Of a stretch of 64,000 nt of DNA, positions 26,238-33,868 are shown piece after piece. The DNA lies in assembly GCF_000716535.1 (NCBI RefSeq), contig NZ_JNWV01000002.1:186001-250000 (forward strand), written 5' to 3'. Made by a program: the position numbers and the translations under genes. The stretch's first letter is position 1. Each line of letters begins with the position of its first letter. The notes beneath the pieces were generated by a model, which was given only the letters and a program-made list of their open reading frames with translations, ran no database searches and was not told the origin of the DNA. This DNA comes from Streptomyces flaveolus (GTDB lineage: Bacteria > Actinomycetota > Actinomycetes > Streptomycetales > Streptomycetaceae).

Positions 26238-26672
26238 ATGCGGAACACCGCGCGCTGGGCAGCGGCCCTCGGCCTCACGGCCGCCGCCGTTTGCGGACCC
26301 CTGACCGGGGCCGCCGTCGCTGCACCGGGCGCCGCCCCGTCGTCGCTCTACGCCCCCTCGGCGCTGGTGCTCACCACCGGCCACGGCAACGACGCGGCCA
26401 CGGCCACTCCGGAGCGCGCCGTCACCCTCACCTGCGCCCCCACCGCCTCCGGCACCCATCCGGCCGCCGCCCAGGCCTGCGCCGAACTGCGCGGTGTCGG
26501 TGGCGAACTGGAGGCCCTGAAGCCGGCCGACGACGTGATGTGCACCAAGGTCTACGACCCCGTCGTCGTCACCGTCCAGGGGGTCTGGCAGGGCAAGCGC
26601 GTCTCCTACGAGCGCACCTTCGGCAACACGTGCATGAGGGACGCCGTCGGCGGCAGCCTGTTCGCCTTCTAG
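26238..26672 (+). CDS. subtilisin inhibitor-like protease inhibitor (SSI family)
   Basis: 144-residue secreted precursor. Signal peptide to about residue 30, then the SSI fold with its four cysteines (66, 81, 102, 132) forming two disulfides. The reactive-site loop reads MCTKVYDPV, so the P1 residue is Lys104. SSI itself has Met there; a basic P1 predicts strong inhibition of trypsin-like as well as subtilisin-like enzymes. The C-terminus (GSLFAF) is canonical. ATG chosen with GGAAGG 9 bases before it; an in-frame ATG nine bases upstream lies on that site. A natural partner would be a secreted serine protease such as the one at 43442. Confidence 0.95.
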   Translation: MRNTARWAAALGLTAAAVCGPLTGAAVAAPGAAPSSLYAPSALVLTTGHGNDAATATPERAVTLTCAPTASGTHPAAAQACAELRGVGGELEALKPADDVMCTKVYDPVVVTVQGVWQGKRVSYERTFGNTCMRDAVGGSLFAF

Positions 26673-26810
26673 GACCGGGATCGCACGGGTCCCCGTGGAC
26701 GCCGGATCAGGTTCGCAACTGGGGAGTGCGGCCCCCTGGAGCGGGGAACCTGCGATCTCGCGCCGGGACCGGCGGGCGGAGTGGGGCCGCCCGCCGGACC
26801 CGGGCACACA

Positions 26811-26854
26811 GCCGCTCCCCGGGCCGGTCCGTGGGGGACCGCCCGGGGAGCGGC
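26811..26854. terminator. GC-hairpin terminator between convergent genes
   Basis: Perfect 14-bp stem GCCGCTCCCCGGGC with a 16-base loop, between the subtilisin inhibitor and CDGSH stop codons. Likely serves both strands. Confidence 0.75.
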
Positions 26855-26880
26855 GAAAAACAATCTGTTTCAACCAGTGT

Positions 26881-27156
26881 TCAGGCCTTGCGCCGGTGAC
26901 TCGTGTCGCACCAGGGGTAGCGGCGACTGCGCCGGCAGGTACACAGAGCAACGCGGAAACGGTCCGAGGAGACCGTGGTCCCGTCTTCCAGTTCGATCTC
27001 CACGGGCCCTTCCACGAGGAGGGGCCCGCGCTTCTGCACGGTGATCCGCCGGGCCCGGTCGGCCGAAGCCTTGGCCGGCGGGCCGGCAGGGCCGTTGGAG
27101 TCAGCGGGGCCGTGGGAGCCGGCAGGGCTCCTGGCGTCAGCAGGGTCGTTCGGCAC
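26881..27156 (-). CDS. CDGSH-type iron-sulfur protein
   Basis: 91 residues. The C-terminal motif CTCRRSRRYPWCDTSH fits C-x-C-x2-S-x3-P-x-C-D-x-S-H of the CDGSH family, which binds a redox-active [2Fe-2S] cluster through three cysteines and one histidine; here the usual Gly after Asp is Thr. A 30-residue Ala/Gly/Pro-rich segment precedes the domain. GTG start overlapping the methyltransferase gene by 20 bases, so the two are translationally coupled. Last gene of a three-gene operon with the methyltransferase and a haem-oxygenase-like protein; it may supply electrons or iron-sulfur chemistry to that enzyme (inference). Confidence 0.88.
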   Translation of the reverse strand: MPNDPADARSPAGSHGPADSNGPAGPPAKASADRARRITVQKRGPLLVEGPVEIELEDGTTVSSDRFRVALCTCRRSRRYPWCDTSHRRKA

Positions 27157-27790
27157 GGATGACCACCAGCTCTTCCCTGTCCTCGGCCGGCGCGAGCAGC
27201 CCGCTCCGGCGCAGCCAGTCCTCACGGGAGCGCAGCACCGGGCCGAAGGCGATCCAGCGGCGCCGGACCACCGAGGCCTTCAGGTCCGCCGCCCGCAGCA
27301 GCTCCAGGGTGCGGTCGGGGCCGCTCAGCGCCGAGTGCACGATCAGCAGGACCCCTCCGGGGCGCAGCAGCGCGGGCGCGTCCCGGCAGATCCGGTCCAG
27401 CAGCAGCCGCCCGTCGCGCCCCGCGTCCCAGGCCCGGGCCCGGCCCTGCGGCCCTCGCCCGGCGTCGGGGGCCGGTACGTAGGGCGGGTTCGCCAGGATG
27501 AGGTCGTACGTCCGGCCCCGCACCGGTGCGAAGAGGTTGCCGCGCCGGATGCGCACGGGCAGCCGCGTCAGCCATGCGTTCAGCCGGGCCGTCCACACCG
27601 CCCGCCGGGACACGTCCACCGCGGTCACCGCGGCGCCCCGGCGGGCCGCCTCCAGGGCCAGCGCACCGCTCCCGGTGCCGACGTCCAGTACCCGGGCGCC
27701 GGGCGGCGGAGCTTCCTCGCGGAGGGCCTCGGCCAGCAGCTCCGTGTCGTCCTGCGGGGCGTACACACCCGGAAGTACCAAAGCGATCAC
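27137..27790 (-). CDS. SAM-dependent methyltransferase, HemK/N6-adenine type
   Basis: 217 residues. The SAM site VLDVGTGSGALALEAA and the catalytic NPPY motif (LILANPPYVP) place it among enzymes that methylate an amide or amine nitrogen, such as release-factor glutamine methyltransferases. It is shorter than PrmC and lacks its N-terminal helical domain, as do the HemK2/Mtq2-like proteins. GTG start, weak ribosome site. Middle gene of the operon; the stop overlaps the CDGSH start. The substrate is unknown. Confidence 0.88.
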   Translation of the reverse strand: MIALVLPGVYAPQDDTELLAEALREEAPPPGARVLDVGTGSGALALEAARRGAAVTAVDVSRRAVWTARLNAWLTRLPVRIRRGNLFAPVRGRTYDLILANPPYVPAPDAGRGPQGRARAWDAGRDGRLLLDRICRDAPALLRPGGVLLIVHSALSGPDRTLELLRAADLKASVVRRRWIAFGPVLRSREDWLRRSGLLAPAEDREELVVIRAERPC

Positions 27791-27811
27791 ATCGCGCGGG
27801 TACCCCGGGAA

Positions 27812-28873
27812 TCAGGATGTATGGGAAATCTCCTGTTCCAGCGGTGTTCCCAGGGGTGACCGCGGGGCGGTGCGCACGGGAGAGTCCAGAGGTGTCCGCA
27901 GGGACGATCGTCCCGCGCGCCAGTCCGCGAGCAGCCGCCGGGCCAGCCGGTCCTCCAGGTACTCGGTCGCGTCGATCCCGAAGGCGATGTCCGGCGCCAG
28001 CTCAGGTTCCTCGGCGAGCAGTCCGCCGATCACCTCGTGCCGGACGACCTGCTCGTGGACCGCGTCCGCCTCCACGTGCTCGTCGTAGAAGAACTCCGCG
28101 GCCGGGCCGGCGCCGGTGCGGCGCATCGCCTCGGCCAGCCGGCGGGAGCCGGGCGAGGAGGTGATCTCCACCTCGGCGAAGTGGCCCACCAGCGCGCCGC
28201 GCAGGTCACGGTGCAGGCCGAACAGGGACATCAGGTTGACCACGGCCAGCATCTCGGCCGGGGCCGCGTCCAGGTGGCGGCCGTACGCGGTGTCCAGGCC
28301 CAGGTCCGTCATCAGGTCGGCGAACAGGCGTGCGTGCACCCGCTCGGCCCGGCCGCCGCCGAACTCGTCATACTCCACGGCGGCCATCGCCGCCTTCGCC
28401 CGGCCCCACAGCCGCGGCAGCACCCAGGCGTGCGGGTCGGCCTCCTTGAGGTGGTACAGCGAACGCAGGGCCGCGTACTCCCGTAGCTGCCACAGCTCGC
28501 CCTGGGCACACAGGAAGTGGGTGACCCCCGTGCCCTCGGCCGGTTCCACCAGGAGGGCGGCGAGCGCGTCGTCCAGGCTGTCGTGGACCGGGGTGTCGGC
28601 GCGCAGCGCGGCGCCGAAGCGGCGTTCCAGCGCGGCCCGGACGCGCAGCAGCTCCGGGTCCCACTCGGTCTCCGGCGGGACACCGGCGAAGCCGCGGTAG
28701 TGCAGCTCGTAGCAGAGGTACAGGGCGAGCTGGAGATCGTCGCCGTACGGGTCGGCGGCCCCGGCGTCCGCGGGGTCCGGGAGCGGGCCCGTGCCGCGCA
28801 GGTACGCGGTGACCGCGGCGGAGAGCGGGCCTCGGGGCGGGGGCAGCAGGGGTCCTCGCGCATGGTGGTTCAT
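27812..28873 (-). CDS. haem-oxygenase-like iron-containing redox enzyme (HDO superfamily)
   Basis: 353 residues, all-helical. Several conserved Glu/Asp/His positions of the haem-oxygenase-like diiron fold are visible: ELWQLREYAALRSLYHLKEADPH, YDEFGGGRAERVH, VGHFAEVEITSSPGSRR and FFYDEHVEADAVHE. Known members of this superfamily oxidise unusual substrates with O2 using a labile diiron site. ATG chosen over an upstream TTG; neither has a strong ribosome site. First gene of the operon with the methyltransferase and CDGSH protein. Reaction unknown. Confidence 0.82.
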   Translation of the reverse strand: MNHHARGPLLPPPRGPLSAAVTAYLRGTGPLPDPADAGAADPYGDDLQLALYLCYELHYRGFAGVPPETEWDPELLRVRAALERRFGAALRADTPVHDSLDDALAALLVEPAEGTGVTHFLCAQGELWQLREYAALRSLYHLKEADPHAWVLPRLWGRAKAAMAAVEYDEFGGGRAERVHARLFADLMTDLGLDTAYGRHLDAAPAEMLAVVNLMSLFGLHRDLRGALVGHFAEVEITSSPGSRRLAEAMRRTGAGPAAEFFYDEHVEADAVHEQVVRHEVIGGLLAEEPELAPDIAFGIDATEYLEDRLARRLLADWRAGRSSLRTPLDSPVRTAPRSPLGTPLEQEISHTS

Positions 28874-29043
28874 GGGGCCCAAGTACCCGCCCGGCGTGAA
28901 AGCAGTAGTGATCCGCCGCCCTTGAAGAGGTCGCCGGACCGGGGCGGGCGGGCCGTCGAACCGGCCGTCGGGCCGGCGCCCCCAGGTGATCGGCGGATCC
29001 CGTGCCCACTTTGCGGAGCGCCCCGGGGGCGCGCCGACCGGCC

Positions 29044-29220
29044 TCAGTCGCCCTTCGCCTGCTCCTGCGCCCCGGTGTTCGGGGTGATGGCGTCCCCGGC
29101 CTCGCCGGAGGCGGCCTTGTCCTGGTCGCGCTTCTCGGCCTCCTCGACCTCCCGGAGCACCTCGTCCAGGGCCGTCTCCGGCCGGTCCTCGTGGTCGTCG
29201 TGGCCGTTACCGCCAGGCAT
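29044..29220 (-). CDS. small acidic hypothetical protein
   Basis: 58 residues, below normal ORF cut-offs but supported by a near-perfect AAAGGAG ribosome site 6 bases before the ATG and by strong third-position GC bias. The sequence is hydrophilic: an acidic HDDHEDRPETALDE start, a helical EVLREVEEAEKRDQDK middle and a flexible tail. No cysteine, signal or membrane segment. No recognised family. It lies alone between two same-strand genes, with the MFS terminator upstream, so it has its own promoter. Confidence 0.65.
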   Translation of the reverse strand: MPGGNGHDDHEDRPETALDEVLREVEEAEKRDQDKAASGEAGDAITPNTGAQEQAKGD

Positions 29221-29293
29221 GACCTCTCCTTTCCGTCGGCAGGTGATCTCCTCTGCGAGTTACCCGACGGCGGCGTCCCAAGCGTGCCCCGGA

Positions 29294-29341
29294 CAGGGCG
29301 AGGGGCCGCCGTCTCCCTGCTGACGGCGGCCCCTCGCCCTG
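29294..29341 (-). terminator. strong terminator after the MFS gene
   Basis: Perfect 20-bp inverted repeat (CAGGGCGAGGGGCCGCCGTC) with an 8-base loop, 14 bases past the stop codon. One of the strongest hairpins in the window. Confidence 0.85.
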
Positions 29342-29354
29342 ACCGCACCGGGTG

Positions 29355-30860
29355 TCACATGTGGACGACGGGGGCGGCGCCCGCGTCCTGCCGCGGCACC
29401 CCGCGCCGGTAGCCGAGGAAGGCGATGACCGTGCCGGCACCGAAGAGGAGCGCCGACCACCAGAAGGCGGTGGTGTAGCTCTCGATCGTGGCCTGCGCCT
29501 GGACCAGCTTGCTGGTGGCGTTCCGGCCGGCCAGGTAGTCGGTGGCCGCGCTCGCCGCGAGGGTGTTCAGCAGGGCCGTACCGATCGAGCCGCCCACCTG
29601 CTGCATGGCGTTGACGGTCGCGGAAGCCACGCCCGCGTCCTCGGCCGCGACCCCGCCGGTGGCCAGCTGCATGGCCGTCGGCATGACGAGGCCGAGGCCC
29701 ACGCCGATCACGATGAGCTGGGGGAGCACCGCGCCGAGGTAGTGGGAACCGAGGCCGATGCCGGTCAGCCAGGCCATGCCGGCCGTGGCGATCGCGAAGC
29801 CCAGCGGGATGACCACCTTGGGGCCGGTCCGGGGCAGCAGGAGCGTGGTGCCCACCTGTGCGGTCACCATCAGCGCGCCGACCATCGGCAGGAACGCCAC
29901 ACCGGTCTTCGTGGGGCTGAAGCCGAGGTTGAGCTGGAGGTAGTAGGTCAGGAAGAGGAACACGCCGAACATGCCGCCGGCCGCGATCAGCACCGCGAGG
30001 AAGGAGGCCGCGCGGTCGCGGTCGAGCAGGATGCGCAGCGGCAGCAGCGGGTGCGCGGTCCGGGTCTGCCACCAGGCGAAGGCCGCCAGCAGCACCCCGC
30101 CCGCGATCAGGAAGCCCCAGGTCAGCGGCGAGCCCCAGTCGTGGGTCTCGGCGTTGGAGAAGCCGTAGACCAGGGAGAACAGACCGGCGGCGACCAGGAC
30201 CGTGCCCGGGACGTCGAGCCTCGCGTTCGCCGCGTCGCGGTGGTTGCTCAGCAGCATCCAGCCGCCGGCGAAGGCGACGACCGCGATGGCCACGTTCACG
30301 TACAGCGTCCAGCGCCAGTCCAGCGCGTCGGTCAGCACACCGCCGAGCAGCAGGCCGAAGGCACCGCCCGCGCCGGCGATCGCGCCGTACACGCTGAACG
30401 CGCGCGCCCGCTCCCGGGCGTCGGTGAACGTGGTGTTGAGCAGCGACAGCGCGGCGGGCGCGAGCAGCGCGCCGAAGACGCCCTGAAGGGCGCGGGCCAC
30501 GACCAGCATGGTGAATCCGTTCGCCGCGCCGCCGAGCGCGGAGACCGCGGCGAAGCCGACGACGCCGACGAGGAAGGCGGTCTTGCGGCCGAACATGTCC
30601 GCGATCCGGCCGCCGAGCAGCAGCAGGGAGGCGAAGGCCAGCGCGTAGGCGGTGACGATCCACTGCCGGTTGCCGTCGGAGAAGCCGAGGTCGGTCTGGG
30701 CGGACGGCAGGGCGATGTTCACGATCGTGGCGTCGAGCACCACCATGAGCTGGGCTGTCGCGATGACCGCGAGGATCCACCACCGCTTGGGTGAGGCCTC
30801 ACCGCGCTCTGTCGCCGCGGCTCCCGCGCGGGAGCCTGCGGCCAGGGTCTTCTGGGGCAT
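29355..30860 (-). CDS. MFS multidrug exporter, DHA2 (EmrB/QacA) family
   Basis: 501 residues with 14 predicted transmembrane helices. Motif D1 MVVLDATIVNIALP in helix 1, GGRIADMFGRKTAF (motif A) between helices 2 and 3, and the motif C-like stretch GAGGAFGLLLGGVLTD in helix 5 define a proton-driven drug exporter. TGGAG precedes the ATG. The promoter region holds two inverted repeats of TetR type, yet no TetR gene is adjacent. It stands alone as a transcription unit with a strong terminator. Confidence 0.93.
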   Translation of the reverse strand: MPQKTLAAGSRAGAAATERGEASPKRWWILAVIATAQLMVVLDATIVNIALPSAQTDLGFSDGNRQWIVTAYALAFASLLLLGGRIADMFGRKTAFLVGVVGFAAVSALGGAANGFTMLVVARALQGVFGALLAPAALSLLNTTFTDARERARAFSVYGAIAGAGGAFGLLLGGVLTDALDWRWTLYVNVAIAVVAFAGGWMLLSNHRDAANARLDVPGTVLVAAGLFSLVYGFSNAETHDWGSPLTWGFLIAGGVLLAAFAWWQTRTAHPLLPLRILLDRDRAASFLAVLIAAGGMFGVFLFLTYYLQLNLGFSPTKTGVAFLPMVGALMVTAQVGTTLLLPRTGPKVVIPLGFAIATAGMAWLTGIGLGSHYLGAVLPQLIVIGVGLGLVMPTAMQLATGGVAAEDAGVASATVNAMQQVGGSIGTALLNTLAASAATDYLAGRNATSKLVQAQATIESYTTAFWWSALLFGAGTVIAFLGYRRGVPRQDAGAAPVVHM

Positions 30861-30931
30861 GCGGAACCACTCCAGGGAAGTCGTTCGGGTACGAGAGGGC
30901 AGAGAGGTACGACAAGGCGAACAGCTCGTAA

Positions 30932-30946
30932 ACGAAACTGTTTCGT
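30932..30946. promoter_or_regulatory. candidate TetR-type operator 1
   Basis: ACGAAAC-t-GTTTCGT, a perfect 7-bp inverted repeat about 70 bases before the MFS start codon. This is a common operator shape for TetR repressors of drug exporters. Confidence 0.6.
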
Positions 30947-30973
30947 ACAGCTAGACCCTAGAGCACTCCGAAC

Positions 30974-30989
30974 GAAACGGCAACGTTTC
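30974..30989. promoter_or_regulatory. candidate operator 2
   Basis: GAAACG-gcaa-CGTTTC, a perfect 6-bp inverted repeat sharing the GAAAC half-site of operator 1 and lying 28 bases further from the MFS gene. Confidence 0.5.
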
Positions 30990-31110
30990 TTTAGGGCGGC
31001 CCACTTCGCCGTGCGCGGTGTTTCAGTGTGTGGCGCCCTGGATACACCGCGAAGGTTCGGCCCCGGAGTTCGCGTAGCCCGTGCAACGCCGTCGCAGTGA
31101 GGTCGTCACC

Positions 31111-31950
31111 ATGTCCCATGCCCCGTCCCCCGCAGGACCGTCGAACGACACCCGGCCGCTCCCGGCCCCGGCCGGAACGGCGGACACCGCCCCGCACCCC
31201 GGCCGGGGCGGTGCCGCCCTGGTGACGGGCGCATCCTCGGGCATCGGCGCGGCCGTGGCCCGCCGGCTGGCCGCCGAGGGCGGCTGGCGACTGGCCCTGA
31301 ACGGACGCGACGTCACCCGGCTGGAGCAGGTGGCCGCACAGGCCGGTGCCGTCGCCCTGCCCGGCGACCTGACCCGGCCCGGCGCCGACCGCCGGCTCGC
31401 CGGCCTCGCCCTGGACCACCTCGGACGGCTGGACCTGCTCGTCGCGGGCGCCGGCGTCGGCTGGGCCGGGGACTTCGCCGGTATGCCGGCCGCGCGCATC
31501 GACGAGATCGTGGGGGTCGACCTGCTGGCCACCGTGCACCTGGTGCGGACCGTGCTGCCGCACATGGTCGCGGCCGGATCCGGGCGCGTCGTGCTCATCG
31601 GATCCCTCGCCGGCAGCGTGGGCGTGCGCGGGGAGGCCGTCTACTCCGCGGCGAAGGCCGCGCTGGCCACCTTCGCCGACTGCCTGCGCTACGAGCTGCG
31701 CGGCACCGGAGTGGGCGTCAGCCATGTCATCCCCGGCGTGGTCGCCACCCCCTTCTTCGACCGGCGGGGCACCCCTTACACCCGCGCCTGGCCGAGGCCC
31801 GTGTCCGCCGACCGCGTGGCCGACGCGGTCTGCGCCGCCGTCCTGCACGGCCGGGACGAGGTGTACGTCCCCGGATGGCTGCGTCTGCCCGCCCGGGTGC
31901 GCGGTGCCGCGCCCGGACTCTACCGGCGGCTCGCCGCCCGCTTCGGGTGA
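31111..31950 (+). CDS. short-chain dehydrogenase/reductase
   Basis: 279 residues. Rossmann motif TGASSGIG, the NAG-equivalent VAGAGVG, catalytic Ser (IGSLAGS) and Tyr-x3-Lys (YSAAK) are all present. A 35-residue Pro/Ala-rich N-terminal extension precedes the fold. ATG with TGAGG 8-9 bases before it; an in-frame GTG 30 bases upstream is less well placed. First gene of a tight operon: the EamA transporter starts 6 bases after its stop. The substrate is unknown; the context of deacetylase and transporter suggests envelope or lipid chemistry. Confidence 0.9.
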   Translation: MSHAPSPAGPSNDTRPLPAPAGTADTAPHPGRGGAALVTGASSGIGAAVARRLAAEGGWRLALNGRDVTRLEQVAAQAGAVALPGDLTRPGADRRLAGLALDHLGRLDLLVAGAGVGWAGDFAGMPAARIDEIVGVDLLATVHLVRTVLPHMVAAGSGRVVLIGSLAGSVGVRGEAVYSAAKAALATFADCLRYELRGTGVGVSHVIPGVVATPFFDRRGTPYTRAWPRPVSADRVADAVCAAVLHGRDEVYVPGWLRLPARVRGAAPGLYRRLAARFG

Positions 31951-31956
31951 GCGGCC

Positions 31957-32880
31957 ATGACCGCGCTGACGGTCCTGCTCGCCCTGCTCGCGGCCCTGTC
32001 CAACGCGGGCGCGTCGGTCCTCCAGCGCCGGGCCGCCGTGCAGGAGCCGGACCAGGGCGACGGGGCGGGCTCCGTCGTGCGCCGGTTCGCCCATCTGCTG
32101 CGCAGACCCTACTGGCTGGCGGGCGCCGGGCTGCTGGGGCTGTCCAGCCTGTTGCAGGCCGGGGCGCTGGCCGTGGGCAGCCTGTCCCTGGTCCAGCCCC
32201 TGCTTGCCGCCGAGCTGCTGTTCACGCTGGCCGTGGGCAGTGTCGTCTTCCGGCGCCGCCCGGAGGCCCGCACCTGGCTGGCCTTCGTCGCCCTCGCCGG
32301 CGGGCTGGCCCTGTTCCTGCTGGCGGCGGCGCCGTCCCCGGGCCGGGCCACCGCGCGGCCGGGGGACTGGCTGCTGGGCGGCGGCGGGGCGCTCGGTGTC
32401 GTGGTCCTGCTCGTGGTGGTCGCGCGCCCGACCCGGGGCGCCTCCCGGGCCGCGCTGCTCGGACTCGCCTCCGCCGTGTCCTTCGCCGCGACCGCGGCGC
32501 TGCTGAAGGAGGCCGTGGGACGGCTCGGGCAGGGGCCCGCGGAGATGTTCGGGCACTGGTCGCTGTACGCCACCGGGGCCGCCGGACTCGTCGCGTTCCT
32601 GCTGCTTCAGGGCGCCCTCGGGGCCGGCTCGCTGACGGCCTCCCAGCCCGCCCTCACCCTCGGCGACGCCCTCACCAGCGTCGTGCTCGGCTGGCTGCTG
32701 TTCGGCGAATCGATCCACGTGGGCCTGAGCCTGCTGCCGGAGGCGATCGGCGTCGCCCTGATCGGCGCGGGCAGCATCGGCCTGGTCCACTCGCCGTCCG
32801 TCGGCGGGGAGTGGGACGCCACGGACCCGGAGGAGTCCCCCGGCTCCACCGCCGCTCTTCCCCGCACCCCTAGGAGGTAG
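31957..32880 (+). CDS. EamA/DMT-type membrane transporter
   Basis: 307 residues, about 9-10 predicted transmembrane helices. Internal two-fold similarity is visible: LSLVQPLLAAELLFTLAVG in the first half and LTASQPALTLGDALTSVVLG in the second, each the helix-4-like signature of drug/metabolite transporters. The hydrophilic C-terminal tail (about 30 residues) is cytoplasmic. Middle gene of the operon; AGGAGGT for the next gene overlaps its stop codon. Substrate unknown. Confidence 0.85.
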   Translation: MTALTVLLALLAALSNAGASVLQRRAAVQEPDQGDGAGSVVRRFAHLLRRPYWLAGAGLLGLSSLLQAGALAVGSLSLVQPLLAAELLFTLAVGSVVFRRRPEARTWLAFVALAGGLALFLLAAAPSPGRATARPGDWLLGGGGALGVVVLLVVVARPTRGASRAALLGLASAVSFAATAALLKEAVGRLGQGPAEMFGHWSLYATGAAGLVAFLLLQGALGAGSLTASQPALTLGDALTSVVLGWLLFGESIHVGLSLLPEAIGVALIGAGSIGLVHSPSVGGEWDATDPEESPGSTAALPRTPRR

Positions 32881-32887
32881 GTCACCG

Positions 32888-33679
32888 ATGTCCCTCGTGT
32901 CCGGCCGCGCCGCGCGGACGGCCGCCGTCCTGCTGCCCGCAGCAGTCGCCGCGGCCCACATCGGCCCGGCGGCCACCTGGCTCCCGGGCGTACGGCTGCT
33001 CCTCTTCCCCGGGCTCGCCGGCACCGGACCCCGCCGGCACATCGCGCTCACCTTCGACGACGGACCGGACCCGGTGTCGACCCCGCGCTTCCTCGACGCG
33101 CTGGACGAGCTCGGGGTGCGGGCCACCTTCTTCGTCCTCGGCGAGCAGGCGGTCCGCCATCCCGCACTGGTCGGTGAGACGGTGCGGCGCGGGCACGAGC
33201 TGGGGGTGCACGGCTGGACCCACGGCCGGCCCTGGTGGCCGGCGTTCGCCCGCGACGCCGAGGAGGTCGCCCGGACCGTCCGCGCGGTGCACGACCTCAC
33301 CGGCCACCGCCCCCGGTGGTACCGACCGCCGTACGGCATCCTCACCACGAGCCGCTGGCTGGCCGCCCGGCGGGCCGGACTGCGGACGGTGCTGTGGTCG
33401 GCGTGGGGCAGGGACTGGACCGCCGACGCGACGGCGGCGTCCGTACGGGCCCGGGTCGCCGCGGACCTGCGCGGCGGCGGCACCGTCCTGCTCCACGACT
33501 CCGACAGCCACTCCGCCCCCGGTTGCTGGCACGCGACCCTGGCCGCCCTGCCGACGGTGGTCCGGGAGTGCCGGGAAGCGGGGCTGACGGTGGGCCCCCT
33601 GCGCGAGCACGGGCCGGCTCCGGTGCCGGCCGGGGTGGTGGGGGGAGTGAGGGGTGGTGCCCGGGGCCGCGCGGGCTGA
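32888..33679 (+). CDS. polysaccharide deacetylase (NodB domain), membrane-anchored or secreted
   Basis: 263 residues. N-terminal hydrophobic segment, then a complete NodB domain: catalytic TFDDGPDP, metal-binding HGWTHG, RPPYG, and LLHDSDSHS. All five motif regions are present, so it should be an active metal-dependent N-deacetylase on an envelope or extracellular amino-sugar polymer. AGGAGGT ribosome site before the ATG, overlapping the upstream stop. Last gene of the SDR/EamA/NodB operon. It converges with a glycosyltransferase gene across about 190 bases with no recognisable feature. Confidence 0.92.
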   Translation: MSLVSGRAARTAAVLLPAAVAAAHIGPAATWLPGVRLLLFPGLAGTGPRRHIALTFDDGPDPVSTPRFLDALDELGVRATFFVLGEQAVRHPALVGETVRRGHELGVHGWTHGRPWWPAFARDAEEVARTVRAVHDLTGHRPRWYRPPYGILTTSRWLAARRAGLRTVLWSAWGRDWTADATAASVRARVAADLRGGGTVLLHDSDSHSAPGCWHATLAALPTVVRECREAGLTVGPLREHGPAPVPAGVVGGVRGGARGRAG

Positions 33680-33868
33680 CCGCTGTCCGGGCGCGGGGCG
33701 CGGGGCGGAGGGCGCCTGGGGCCGTGGAGGACGGGGGCTGGTGCCGATCGGCCGTGGGGTGTGGCCCGGACCGATGACCGTACGGCTGTCGGCCACAATC
33801 TCCGTGCCGCCCGGCTCGGTGCCGCACGCAGCCCTGCCCAGGCCATGGCTTCCGGCCCCCCGGCGCGC

